Below, piece after piece: positions 22,899-30,629 of a DNA stretch of 64,000 nt. The stretch spans positions 186,001 to 250,000 of the forward strand of contig CACNQE010000001.1 of the NCBI GenBank assembly GCA_902622515.1, read 5' to 3'. A program made the position numbers and the translations under genes. Position 1 is the first letter of the stretch. Each line of letters opens with the position of its first letter. Below the pieces are notes generated by a model that was given only the letters and a program-made list of their open reading frames with translations, searched no databases and was not told the DNA's origin. This DNA comes from an uncultured SAR116 cluster alpha proteobacterium (lineage in GTDB: Bacteria > Pseudomonadota > Alphaproteobacteria > Puniceispirillales > Puniceispirillaceae).

Positions 22899-23443
22899 TA
22901 TAAAGCCATCTTCGTAATTTTCTTATCCATAACTCCAGACCGTACGTCCTTTCCCATTTCTGCTGTTAGGGCATGTACCAAAAAAATATTACCTTTTATC
23001 AAAACAGTAACTGTACCAGGTGTCAAAGTTATTGAATTAGCATAATTGGCAAGTCCATTTTCACTATTTTGACTAGCTTTTACCTCAAATATTTCTGGTT
23101 CAAAGTTATTAGTCCATATTGCTTTTCCTGTTGAGATATTCGATTTGAGAATTTCTAATGCAAGCCATATCCAATAAAATGGAACCTTAAGAAAAAATTG
23201 CTCAGGTTTTATATCTCCCATTAAAACATCTCCTCTCCACGCCATATATATGACGAATAAGCAACTCAAAGCACCAAATGAAAGTAATAAAGGCGTAAAA
23301 TGACCTGATAAAACAACCCATAATAAAACCATTAATCCTGTGTAGGCTAACGCAGACAACTTATTAATATTTCTAGTCTTTTTAATTGCTTTTTTTTCCA
23401 TTTTTTTATTCTCTGAAAAGATCAGATAAATTCTATGGGACAT
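22898..23443 (-). CDS. mnhE: Mrp-type Na+/H+ antiporter subunit E
   Basis: The first gene of the antiporter operon. Two N-terminal helices (LAYTGLMVLLWVVLSGHF, LLLSFGALSCLFVIYMAWRG) precede a domain with NYANSITLTPGTVTVLIKGN, the subunit E signature. In-frame ATGs lie at 23473, 23443 and 23401. I take 23443 because AGGTG lies 8 bases before it, giving 181 residues. Confidence 0.88.
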   Translation of the reverse strand: MSHRIYLIFSENKKMEKKAIKKTRNINKLSALAYTGLMVLLWVVLSGHFTPLLLSFGALSCLFVIYMAWRGDVLMGDIKPEQFFLKVPFYWIWLALEILKSNISTGKAIWTNNFEPEIFEVKASQNSENGLANYANSITLTPGTVTVLIKGNIFLVHALTAEMGKDVRSGVMDKKITKMAL

Positions 23444-23634
23444 GTTTACGACACCTAGATTAACGTTAAACATTCCATAAGCAAGCCTAATTCAATTTTA
23501 CAAAACAAAATTTTATTTTTCCAAGGAAATTTCTATAACTAATTTAGTTTTTTAAAAAATTATAAATTAAATATTTTTTTATATGTTATTTTTAGCTACC
23601 ATATCATCATTCAAAATTTGGGGGTGTATTATTA

Positions 23635-23772
23635 ATGGACTCAGAAAATAAAAAACAGCGACCACCGCATGTTCCAGAAGAAAATGTTTATAAATCTATT
23701 CATTGGACTATAATATTAGCATATGCAATTGCCGCTTTAGCCATTTACCTGTTACTATCTGCAACAACGTAA
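23635..23772 (+). CDS. Small single-helix membrane peptide (45 aa)
   Basis: An ATG preceded by GGGGGTG opens a 45-codon frame. It starts MDSENKKQRPPHVPEENVYK, then has one strong membrane helix (WTIILAYAIAALAIYLLLSA) and ends in TT. The polar N-terminus and clean stop look like a real small protein. I do not recognise a family. It is divergent from mnhE and 62 bp before the SufU-like gene. Confidence 0.6.
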   Translation: MDSENKKQRPPHVPEENVYKSIHWTIILAYAIAALAIYLLLSATT

Positions 23773-23834
23773 ATTTGGTTCACTTGTATTTTACATATTG
23801 CGTGATAAATTAGAACTTTAATGTCATAAATGCT

Positions 23835-24269
23835 ATGATTGGCCACGGTGCTAAAATGCAGGAATTATATCAAGAACGAATATTAGAGCTTGCGAGAGCT
23901 TCAAAGCACTCTAAACCAATTGACAATCCAACACATAGAGCAGAAAAAAACAATGCTATCTGTGGTGATAAAGTCATTATAAACGCAACTATAAAAGATA
24001 ATATGGTTTATGACGCCCATTTAATTGTGCGAGGATGCGCCTTATGTGAAGCGGGCGCTGGAATATGGAAAGAAACTGCAGTTGGCAAAGAACTAAATGA
24101 GCTGAATTTACTCAGAGATGAATTGGATAATTTTCTTAAAAATAATGAAAGTTTATCAAATAAGGAATTCGAGTGTTTTGAACCTTTAAAAAAAATAAGA
24201 AACAGAATTGATTGTGTTATGCTTAGCTTTGAGGCTGCAACAGACTTTAATGCTATTAATAGCGATTAA
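23835..24269 (+). CDS. SufU/IscU-like Fe-S scaffold or sulfur-transfer protein
   Basis: A 144-residue NifU-N family protein. The three conserved cysteines and the aspartate are at C43 and D45 (NAICGDKV), C68 (IVRGCALCEA) and C127 (NRIDCVML), closely matching SufU spacing. C71 is extra. Such proteins receive sulfur from a cysteine desulfurase during Fe-S cluster assembly. No suf or isc neighbours are in the window. A second in-frame ATG at 23856 is a possible start. Confidence 0.82.
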   Translation: MIGHGAKMQELYQERILELARASKHSKPIDNPTHRAEKNNAICGDKVIINATIKDNMVYDAHLIVRGCALCEAGAGIWKETAVGKELNELNLLRDELDNFLKNNESLSNKEFECFEPLKKIRNRIDCVMLSFEAATDFNAINSD

Positions 24270-24318
24270 ATATACCAGTACATTTTAAAGAAAAATATTT
24301 TTAAATTGATGGTGAGCT

Positions 24319-24417
24319 CTAATCTGGATTAACGGATAACTTTCCAAAAGCCCAAATTCCTACAACAAGACAAACCACAAATCCAATAACTAAAACTAAA
24401 CCTACTGTTGATCCCAT
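24319..24417 (-). CDS. Possible 32-aa membrane peptide
   Basis: A short frame starting MGSTVGLVLVIGFVVCLVVG and ending GKLSVNPD forms one hydrophobic helix with a polar tail. The ribosome-binding site is weak. It may be a real small protein or chance coding; no family is recognised. Confidence 0.33.
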   Translation of the reverse strand: MGSTVGLVLVIGFVVCLVVGIWAFGKLSVNPD

Positions 24418-24590
24418 TTTTTTACTTTATGTTTGTTTACTACCAGAATATGTTACCGATTCTTAAAGTTTCTATCAAGTGGTCCGTTAAAACTTTCTAA
24501 AAAATTGAAATTATAAAACTTCCATTCACCTTTAAATTATACCAATTGAATATCCATTCCCTTTGGCACATTCCATAAAATTTTTTCTGA

Positions 24591-24803
24591 TTAAGTTGAA
24601 TTTAAAATGTTCGATAGTCTTCTTGAAATATCCGACTTAGATATTTCAGGAAATAATAAATTATAATATTTATAGCTTTCGATGAAGGCTGCAGTTGGAG
24701 TTTTATTTTGATTAGTGATTAAGTCGCTATAGTTTTGTCTCACCAATTTCCGACGGATTTTTATTAATTTTTGTTTTTCAGAAAATTCATATATCTCCCA
24801 CAT
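24591..24803 (-). CDS. Hypothetical 70-aa protein
   Basis: A charged, soluble-looking 70-residue frame (MWEIYEFSEKQKLIKIRRKL ... ISRRLSNILNST), rich in Lys, Arg and Asn. Nothing in it is recognised. It lies in an AT-rich stretch between the SufU-like gene and the iron operon and could be a gene remnant. Confidence 0.35.
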   Translation of the reverse strand: MWEIYEFSEKQKLIKIRRKLVRQNYSDLITNQNKTPTAAFIESYKYYNLLFPEISKSDISRRLSNILNST

Positions 24804-24875
24804 ATCTCAACACATTATTCTACAAGACTGTAATCCGAATTTTATTAAAATTATAAAACCTGGTATCATTCATAT

Positions 24876-25886
24876 TTACCAACCGATCTCATTTATTATT
24901 TTTTGTGCATTGGGACTTTGCTCAGCTATTTCGGTAAGAGGAAGTTTATCCATTTTAAACTTACCCCATGACGCTACTTCTTCACTAAATTGAGCTTTCG
25001 GGTTCACCGGATACTCAAAATTAGTCTCAGTATAAATAGCCTGTGCTTCTTCAGAAGTCAGCCATTCCAAGAACTCCCTTGCTAGCTGCTTATTTTTTGA
25101 TCCTTTTAATATACCAGCCGCAGAAATATTCATATGCTGGCCTCTACCATTCTGATTAATAAACGCTATTTCCATTGCGTTTGCCCATTCTCTTTGCTCT
25201 GGATGATCTTTAGAATATTTCATTTTTCCGAAATAATAAGTGTTCATTAATGCAACATCACATTGTCCAGTAAATATTGCCTTCGCCTGAGCTCTATCAT
25301 TTCCTTGAGGACGCCGAGCTAAATTATTTACAAATCCAAGGGTCCATTCTTTAGCTGCTTCATAACCATTATGAGCTACTAGAGATGCCAAAACAGCTCT
25401 ATTATACACATGGCTGCCGCGTCTAGAACAAACTTTCCCTTTCCATTTCGGCAATGCCAAATCTTCAATTGTGGTAATTGCCTCTCTACCAACACGTTCT
25501 TTGGAAACTGCAATTATTCTTGCTCGCAATGATAGCGCTGTCCAAGTATCTCCATCATCTCGCAAATGGGCTGGGACATTTTTATTAATTATTTTAGATG
25601 AAATAGGTTCTAAAAGATTAGTATCAGCCAGTTCTTTAATTCGACTTATATCTACGGTCAAAACCAAATCGGCTTTAGTATTGCTGCCTTCAGTTTCAAT
25701 CCTAGTTGCTAGCCCTTTTGGGGCATAAACAGTTTGAAATTCAATACCAGTTTTCTTTGTATAAGCTTGTAAAATTGGCTCAAGCAAAAATGGTTGCCTA
25801 TGAGTGTAGATCCCAATGCTTTCAGCCAAAAGAGTATTGCTACTCATAAATAACATTAAGAAAAAAGTACTAAAAATCCGTAACAT
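24876..25886 (-). CDS. Fe(III) ABC transporter substrate-binding protein (FutA/FbpA type)
   Basis: A periplasmic iron-binding protein of 336 residues with a signal peptide (MLRIFSTFFLMLFMSSNTLLA). The mature start is ESIGIYTHRQPF. Later motifs are DRAQAKAIFTGQCDVALMNTYYFGKM, including the tyrosine pair typical of FbpA-type iron ligands, and NISAAGILKGSKNK. GGAG lies 8 bases before the ATG. It is the third gene of a Fur-controlled operon and overlaps the second by 17 bp. The permease and ATPase genes are not next to it. Confidence 0.9.
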   Translation of the reverse strand: MLRIFSTFFLMLFMSSNTLLAESIGIYTHRQPFLLEPILQAYTKKTGIEFQTVYAPKGLATRIETEGSNTKADLVLTVDISRIKELADTNLLEPISSKIINKNVPAHLRDDGDTWTALSLRARIIAVSKERVGREAITTIEDLALPKWKGKVCSRRGSHVYNRAVLASLVAHNGYEAAKEWTLGFVNNLARRPQGNDRAQAKAIFTGQCDVALMNTYYFGKMKYSKDHPEQREWANAMEIAFINQNGRGQHMNISAAGILKGSKNKQLAREFLEWLTSEEAQAIYTETNFEYPVNPKAQFSEEVASWGKFKMDKLPLTEIAEQSPNAQKIINEIGW

Positions 25887-26907
25887 TATATTTTCTCCAA
25901 AAGTTCATAAGTTTTTTATGTGGAGTTGAACTAATCCTCAACAAACATTTATTCCCATAGGTATGTCTCCAAAGTCTATCCCAGACCTTTTTTATAGGAA
26001 CAAAATACATATGTGCAATCGTTTGAGTATATTCCTCTGTTTCGGAACCAATACCGAAGATGAGTTTCTTATCGCTTGAATACATAAAAGAACCAGCCAT
26101 CTTATCCCAAATGGACAAGGCTACGCCAAAATTTTTATCAAAATGCTTTTGACTAGAGGAATGATGTAAATGATGCTGGGCAGGCGACATCAAACAATTT
26201 TCAATAACATTAGGATAACTTACAGAAATGTGAGAATGCCTCAAATTAGAACCAAGTCCATGAAATAACACAACAAATACATTTACCCCTAAGATGGTAA
26301 ACAAACTAAGCTGTTGTCCAAATAGAAAGATAAATATCGCAATTGTTCCTCCCTGAACAATAGCACTCCTCAGCGTAAATAATATTGCTTCTACTGGATG
26401 CGTTCTAGTCACCGTTAGCGGTGTTAATGTCTCGGCACTGTGATGAAATTTATGAAATTCCCACAAACTTGGCACTTTGTGAAGGGCAAGATGCAGAGCA
26501 AATCTAGAAAAATCGTCCAATAGAAAGAAAAAGGAAGTGAATAGGAGTGTGGATAACCATACTGGAGCTGTTTCAAACAGACCAATTGGAATAATTTGCT
26601 GGAGGTGAAGGGTGTGATAAAGAGCAGTGGCAATAAATATTTGAGTTATTAATATTGGTCTACAAATTACCATAAAGATTCGATTAATAATGAAACAAAC
26701 CATATCAGCTCGACTAGACTTACTTAACCAGACAGAGCGATCAAAGATTGTTCTCAGTGCTTGTCTAATTTTTTTCTTTTTAATTATGCACAACCAAAGG
26801 ATGGCTATGATTAGGGCAGAAATAAGGTAACCCCAAAAAAGACGCCTACGGGGATTCAAAAATTGCCCTACTATGTCAGATTGAAAAAATTCTAAAACTT
26901 CACCCAT
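25870..26907 (-). CDS. Fatty acid hydroxylase/sterol desaturase family membrane protein
   Basis: A di-iron membrane oxygenase-like protein of 345 residues. The His clusters of the family are visible: HLALH, HKFHHSAETL, HGLGSNLRHSHIS and PAQHHLHHSS. These ligate two irons in the family. I choose the ATG at 26907 because GAGGG lies just upstream; an in-frame TTG at 26919 also exists. The substrate is unknown. Being inside a Fur-type iron operon, it may depend on iron supply or modify an iron-scavenging lipid, but that is conjecture. Confidence 0.85.
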   Translation of the reverse strand: MGEVLEFFQSDIVGQFLNPRRRLFWGYLISALIIAILWLCIIKKKKIRQALRTIFDRSVWLSKSSRADMVCFIINRIFMVICRPILITQIFIATALYHTLHLQQIIPIGLFETAPVWLSTLLFTSFFFLLDDFSRFALHLALHKVPSLWEFHKFHHSAETLTPLTVTRTHPVEAILFTLRSAIVQGGTIAIFIFLFGQQLSLFTILGVNVFVVLFHGLGSNLRHSHISVSYPNVIENCLMSPAQHHLHHSSSQKHFDKNFGVALSIWDKMAGSFMYSSDKKLIFGIGSETEEYTQTIAHMYFVPIKKVWDRLWRHTYGNKCLLRISSTPHKKLMNFWRKYNVTDF

Positions 26908-26925
26908 CTTTTCCCTCAAGGTAGA

Positions 26926-26950
26926 AAGAAAGGGAGAGGTTTACTCCCCC
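26926..26950 (-). terminator. Weak hairpin after the DUF4856 gene, possible attenuator
   Basis: On the minus strand GGGAG pairs with CTCCC, extended by G-U pairs, and a pyrimidine-rich stretch (TTTCTTTCT) follows. The hairpin lies between the first and second operon genes, so it might lower expression of the downstream genes relative to the first. Confidence 0.3.
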
Positions 26951-26967
26951 TTCCAGACAGCCGGTCC

Positions 26968-28332
26968 TCAATCGTTTTCCGCACTGTCACCTGCACCCAA
27001 TACCTCAGAGATATTAGCTATTCCTGCAAGTTTATCGTTGTTCTTTGCTGTTACTCCAAATTCGTCTACCATCAATTTTTGAAGTTTCAACATATGAACC
27101 ATTTCCTTATCGGCGTTTGCCTCAGCCATTACAAAGTAATTACCGCCAGGACCCACACCGGTGACTTTAGAGCCATTTACCACCGGTCCAAAACCTACAA
27201 GACGGTCAATTCGGGTTCCTAGTTCACCGAGGTTTTGACCACTCGTGTGTAACGACAATGAAAAACCTGCCAACTCACCCCAGTATTTTGCGTATTTCCT
27301 CTTAAGTGCCTCGTCACCAGGCTTTTCCTTCAGTGCCTCTAAAGAACTGTAAACACTCCCTGCATATTTAAAAACAGACTCAGCAATCACTTTTTCCCAG
27401 TTTGAGCATATTATTCTTGCTTTGGCCTTTAAGTCGGAGCGAGCAGAATCACTCAATGCCTCCCCGTTAGCGTCAGTTATTATCTGCCTACCGTCAATAA
27501 AGGCTTTGGTGATGGTATTGTAATAGTCTGTTACTCCACCTTTATCATAGGCAGAGGCATAATATGAATGAGCATAATTCATTTCTGATTTAAGATTTAC
27601 GACACCATCTCCATTGGCATCGGATGCAGCCATATCTTTTTTCTTAGCTATATCATAATTTTGTCTGGCTGATAACGTTGCACCGTGTGCTGCAGCACCC
27701 CAATATCCAAAACCTTCATCCCATGAATGCTCCTTACCAGTATAATAAGTTCCACTTTTATCATTATATGGCTTATTATTGGGCTTATTATCAGCCTCAA
27801 GCTTTTCATCTAGATAATTATCGCAAGCCTGATGGTAGAAAACAGCACCCATAGTGAATTTTGAGACTAATTGAGCGTAATCGTGTCCATGCTTTGCGTC
27901 GTAACCATTCTCAGTTTGAGCAGCACGTTCTATCATTGATAATAAAACTTCTTTACCAGTCATACCACCGGGCCAACCATTTATGACCCCTCCATAGGCT
28001 TTTCCTGCAAGGTTAGTTTTAGAAACATCATTAATGTTGGATACATCGACCTTGAAATCTGCACTAGAAACTGGGTCTAGAAGTGGCAGTTCTGAATCTG
28101 AACCGTTAAAATAAGCTTTTAGCTCATTCATTGGTGCTCCGTTAGAAATAGCTTTTTTCAAACTATTATGAAGAAGTTGTCGACCAACCTGACCTGAATA
28201 GGAGACTGAGTTAGTCGCGTCCCCGCTGTAACCTTTTAACGTAACCGGATATGGACCATAAACGTCAGAAGCAAAAGCCGCACTCGTTAAAAGTGATGTC
28301 ACAAGAATTGTCCCACTAGTAATATGTTTCAT
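26968..28332 (-). CDS. DUF4856 family exported protein, iron-regulated
   Basis: A 454-residue secreted or periplasmic protein with a signal peptide (MKHITSGTILVTSLLTSAAFA). The mature chain has GYSGDATNSVSYSGQVGRQL, KFTMGAVFYHQACDNYLDEK, a polar insert (about 185-200), HSWDEGFGYWGAAAHG and a calcium-loop-like DANGDGVVNL. It is of DUF4856 type, whose biochemical role is not established; the fold may be related to imelysin-like iron-uptake proteins. It is first in the operon, with AGGTG before the ATG and two Fur boxes upstream. Confidence 0.83.
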   Translation of the reverse strand: MKHITSGTILVTSLLTSAAFASDVYGPYPVTLKGYSGDATNSVSYSGQVGRQLLHNSLKKAISNGAPMNELKAYFNGSDSELPLLDPVSSADFKVDVSNINDVSKTNLAGKAYGGVINGWPGGMTGKEVLLSMIERAAQTENGYDAKHGHDYAQLVSKFTMGAVFYHQACDNYLDEKLEADNKPNNKPYNDKSGTYYTGKEHSWDEGFGYWGAAAHGATLSARQNYDIAKKKDMAASDANGDGVVNLKSEMNYAHSYYASAYDKGGVTDYYNTITKAFIDGRQIITDANGEALSDSARSDLKAKARIICSNWEKVIAESVFKYAGSVYSSLEALKEKPGDEALKRKYAKYWGELAGFSLSLHTSGQNLGELGTRIDRLVGFGPVVNGSKVTGVGPGGNYFVMAEANADKEMVHMLKLQKLMVDEFGVTAKNNDKLAGIANISEVLGAGDSAEND

Positions 28333-28345
28333 AGTTTCACCTAAT

Positions 28346-28365
28346 GATAATGATAATAATTATCA
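28346..28365 (-). promoter_or_regulatory. Fur box 1
   Basis: On the plus strand 28346-28364 reads GATAATGATAATAATTATC, matching the classical 19-bp Fur consensus at 18 positions. It includes the perfect 7-1-7 inverted repeat TGATAATAATTATCA (28351-28365). It overlaps or directly follows the predicted -10 of the DUF4856 promoter. Confidence 0.85.
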
Positions 28366-28392
28366 ATATCATATTTAATAAAAAATTGTCAA
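28365..28392 (-). promoter_or_regulatory. Promoter of the iron operon
   Basis: On the minus strand a perfect -35 TTGACA (28387-28392) is followed after 16 bases by GATATT (28365-28370) as a -10, four of six consensus bases. It lies between the two Fur boxes, 33-60 bp before the ATG. Confidence 0.55.
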
Positions 28393-28393
28393 T

Positions 28394-28432
28394 AATAAAT
28401 GTAATTGATAATCATTATCAATTACATTTATT
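28394..28432. promoter_or_regulatory. Fur box 2 within a perfect 39-bp palindrome
   Basis: Two 19-base arms around the central C at 28413 are perfect reverse complements. The core TGATAATCATTATCA (28406-28420) is the standard 7-1-7 Fur inverted repeat. It lies directly upstream of the -35 box. The arms extend well beyond a single Fur box, so it may bind more than one dimer. Confidence 0.8.
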
Positions 28433-28521
28433 TCAAACTTTTTAAATTAAATAAACACGGAACGATAAATTTGAGATAGGCGCCCTAAAACCGATTAAGT
28501 TTTTTTAGAAAGAGCGCTGTA

Positions 28522-28947
28522 CTAGCTAGTTACAATTGCGATACCGGCAAGAACAAGCAATAAAGATGTTCTTGCTACTACCGGTATAACTTTCATGATT
28601 TGTGGATTAGGAGAGACACCTTTTTTACCACAGTCATATAAATGATAATTTAAAAATGTTATGACCAGTAATAAAGCAGAAGCACCGAAAAGCTTTAAAT
28701 GAAAGGCCCACCCTAAATTGAAGCTACCATATATCTGGTATGTAAGAAAATAACCAGTTATCCATAAGATTATGAGGGCGACCAAACCAAGTCGTGCTAA
28801 TAAGACCATCGTTTGCTGAACAGGTATCGCAGGAATTACATTATGTTTGTCATGAGTTTTTACAAGAAGCCCGTTAGCAACCCCAAGGCCTCCCGCCAAA
28901 AATAAAGATAAGTAATGAAAGAATTTTAAAACAATAATAAGTGACAA
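28522..28947 (-). CDS. Conserved four-helix membrane protein
   Basis: A 141-residue integral membrane protein with about four helices (LKFFHYLSLFLAGGLGVANG, LLARLGLVALIILWITGYFL, WAFHLKLFGASALLLVITFL, ARTSLLLVLAGIAIVTS). Histidines within or near helices (FFHYLS, FHLKLF) resemble CopD-like or haem-binding membrane proteins, but the family is not certain. The start is a TTG at 28945-28947, 6 bases after AGGAG. It is on the same strand as the iron operon but is separated from it by the Fur-type promoter. Confidence 0.7.
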   Translation of the reverse strand: MSLIIVLKFFHYLSLFLAGGLGVANGLLVKTHDKHNVIPAIPVQQTMVLLARLGLVALIILWITGYFLTYQIYGSFNLGWAFHLKLFGASALLLVITFLNYHLYDCGKKGVSPNPQIMKVIPVVARTSLLLVLAGIAIVTS

Positions 28948-29340
28948 ATTCCACTCCTACCAAGTTAACAACCCTACTCTAAAATCATAAATTTATTTTT
29001 GTAAATTTCAAACACTTTACTCTATTAAATCATTACTTTTAAAAAAAAATTTGTTTCAGATGATACGTAGAAAAAGTTCCTTAATAGATTTTTGTTGAAG
29101 CAACAGAAATGCCACCTAAAACACCAATTTTTTTATAACTTTCTCCTATTGAGGTTACAATTTGCCAAAAAAAGGACAGCGCAAAGGCTGTCCAAGTTTA
29201 GGAAGAAAATATGAATATCGTTATTAACGACTATTCCTTCTTAAGTTTAGTTTTAGATGATTTCTTGTCCTTATTGTGTTTAGATTATGATTTAATAATT
29301 ATTAAAACATTGCTCTAAAAAAAATGCTTTAGGTAAAAGA
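28948..29340. other. Gene-free stretch with an orphan terminator
   Basis: 393 bp between a minus gene and a plus gene. It holds the hairpin at 29167-29193 and, upstream of it on the minus strand (about 29235-29290), a stop-bounded Lys-rich frame ending KSSKTKLKKE. That frame has no visible start and looks like the tail of a lost gene. I see nothing else. Confidence 0.5.
29167..29193 (-). terminator. Rho-independent terminator with no intact gene
   Basis: On the minus strand the stem GGACAGC/GCTGTCC (7 bp, loop CTTTGC) is followed by seven T. No intact minus-strand gene lies just upstream; only a Lys-rich frame fragment is seen there. Confidence 0.75.
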
Positions 29341-29784
29341 ATGAATAATATGAAACATAATTATAGCGGTGGCTGCCACTGTGGTGATGTGAAATTTACT
29401 ATTAGAGGAAAGCCAGTCTGGAAAGTGAACTGCTATTGTAATTGGTGTCAGACTACTAGTGGAGGTCCGTTTAGAAGTTTTGTTTTATTTAATGAAGAAA
29501 ATATAAAATTCATTGGACAAGAACCTAAGTCATATGAAGACAAGAATACGACCCATGGAAGACCAATGATTAATCAGTTTTGCAGTAACTGTGGAACATT
29601 AATTGGTATAAAAGTGCCAAGCATCAGAGAAAGACACATAGCTATCGGTGCTTTAGACCAAAGGAAACAAATAGAGATAGATTGTAATATTTGGGCTACA
29701 GAAGCTCTAAATTTTATTGCTTTTCCAGATAATGCAGATGTTTACAAAACTGGATACTGGAATGGTACTGGAGAAAAAATATAA
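29341..29784 (+). CDS. GFA/CENP-V domain protein
   Basis: A 147-residue zinc-binding protein of the glutathione-dependent formaldehyde-activating (Gfa) fold. The cysteine clusters are GGCHCGDVKF, VNCYCNWCQTTSGG and FCSNCGTLIG. These members are often annotated as aldehyde-activating enzymes, but most have unproven activity. AGG lies 7 bases before the ATG at 29341; the ATG three codons later is also possible. Confidence 0.85.
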   Translation: MNNMKHNYSGGCHCGDVKFTIRGKPVWKVNCYCNWCQTTSGGPFRSFVLFNEENIKFIGQEPKSYEDKNTTHGRPMINQFCSNCGTLIGIKVPSIRERHIAIGALDQRKQIEIDCNIWATEALNFIAFPDNADVYKTGYWNGTGEKI

Positions 29785-29903
29785 TACGTTATTCGAATTC
29801 ATTATCCGTTAAAAAACTAGTTTATGCAGACATGTTTGAAATTATTTAAAATCCTTTTTTGACATTTGTTTCAATATGAAGGCTTTTTTTTCAAGAAGAA
29901 TAT

Positions 29904-30251
29904 TTACTCTTTGCTTGCGTAAAAGTTTGCCTCTTTCTCCAAAATTTTAAAAAATTTAGTCGACACGGCGGTGGCACCAACTATCTCACCTTGATGTAAT
30001 TCAACTTTTAAATCTTGATTTCTCATAGATTGTATTATCGGGCCTGCAAGGTTTTCATCATCTCTCTTAAAAGTATCATAATCTGGAAAAATTAATATTA
30101 ATGTAGCTGCAATATCAGAATTACTCATAATAAATTTCATAAGAGTTCCATTTCCAATACCCTGTGCATCAGCCTTAGTGTCAGTGTAATTTACAAACAT
30201 ATCCTTAGACATTGAGTCTTTAAAAGTAATTTTGATTGTTCTCGCATACAT
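29904..30251 (-). CDS. Hypothetical protein, ferredoxin-like/ABM-type fold possible
   Basis: A 115-residue soluble protein (MYARTIKITFKDSMSKDMFV ... FKILEKEANFYASKE). The alternating strand-helix pattern and length recall small dimeric alpha-beta barrel proteins, but no signature is firm. It is convergent with the GFA-domain gene. Confidence 0.55.
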   Translation of the reverse strand: MYARTIKITFKDSMSKDMFVNYTDTKADAQGIGNGTLMKFIMSNSDIAATLILIFPDYDTFKRDDENLAGPIIQSMRNQDLKVELHQGEIVGATAVSTKFFKILEKEANFYASKE

Positions 30252-30389
30252 TTTCTAAACCCAAAAAAAAAATGTCCCAATTTACAGTATAAATTGAAAA
30301 TTTAATTTTAAAAATCTAATTTTTAATTTAATTTATTCAGCCTATAAAATAAGCATTAAGGAAATAATTTAATTTTTTTTCCACAAATT

Positions 30390-30591
30390 TTAAATTACCA
30401 TGGCGGCCAGCGAGCGTGTCAATATGACTCAAATTTCTAGACAACTCGGACACGCGAATATCAGAATCACAGAAAAGTATTACGCTTATCACCATCCTGA
30501 CCATATGGGTCAAGCAAGCGATGCAAGAATGTTCGAATACCTCTGTGCCCTGTTCGGGGTTTGCTTGGCCCATCAGGAATCTAACTTCTAA
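30390..30591 (+). pseudogene. Integrase 3' remnant 1 (tyrosine recombinase)
   Basis: The first 40 residues after the in-frame ATG at 30400 (AASERVNMTQISRQLGHANI, RITEKYYAYHHP, MGQASD) match the end of a tyrosine recombinase. They include the LGH histidine and the tyrosine near the end. The segment is closely similar to the second remnant at 32715-33008. The N-terminal domain and the arginine boxes are absent, and the frame diverges after MGQASD. It is not functional. Confidence 0.75.
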
Positions 30592-30629
30592 ATTTCATAT
30601 TTAATCTAAAAATAACTCTTCAAAAAAAA

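Noticed and set aside
30337-30573. Minus-strand frame of 78 codons
   Set aside because: It lies antisense to the integrase remnant and its translation shows no family. It is a shadow of that reading frame.
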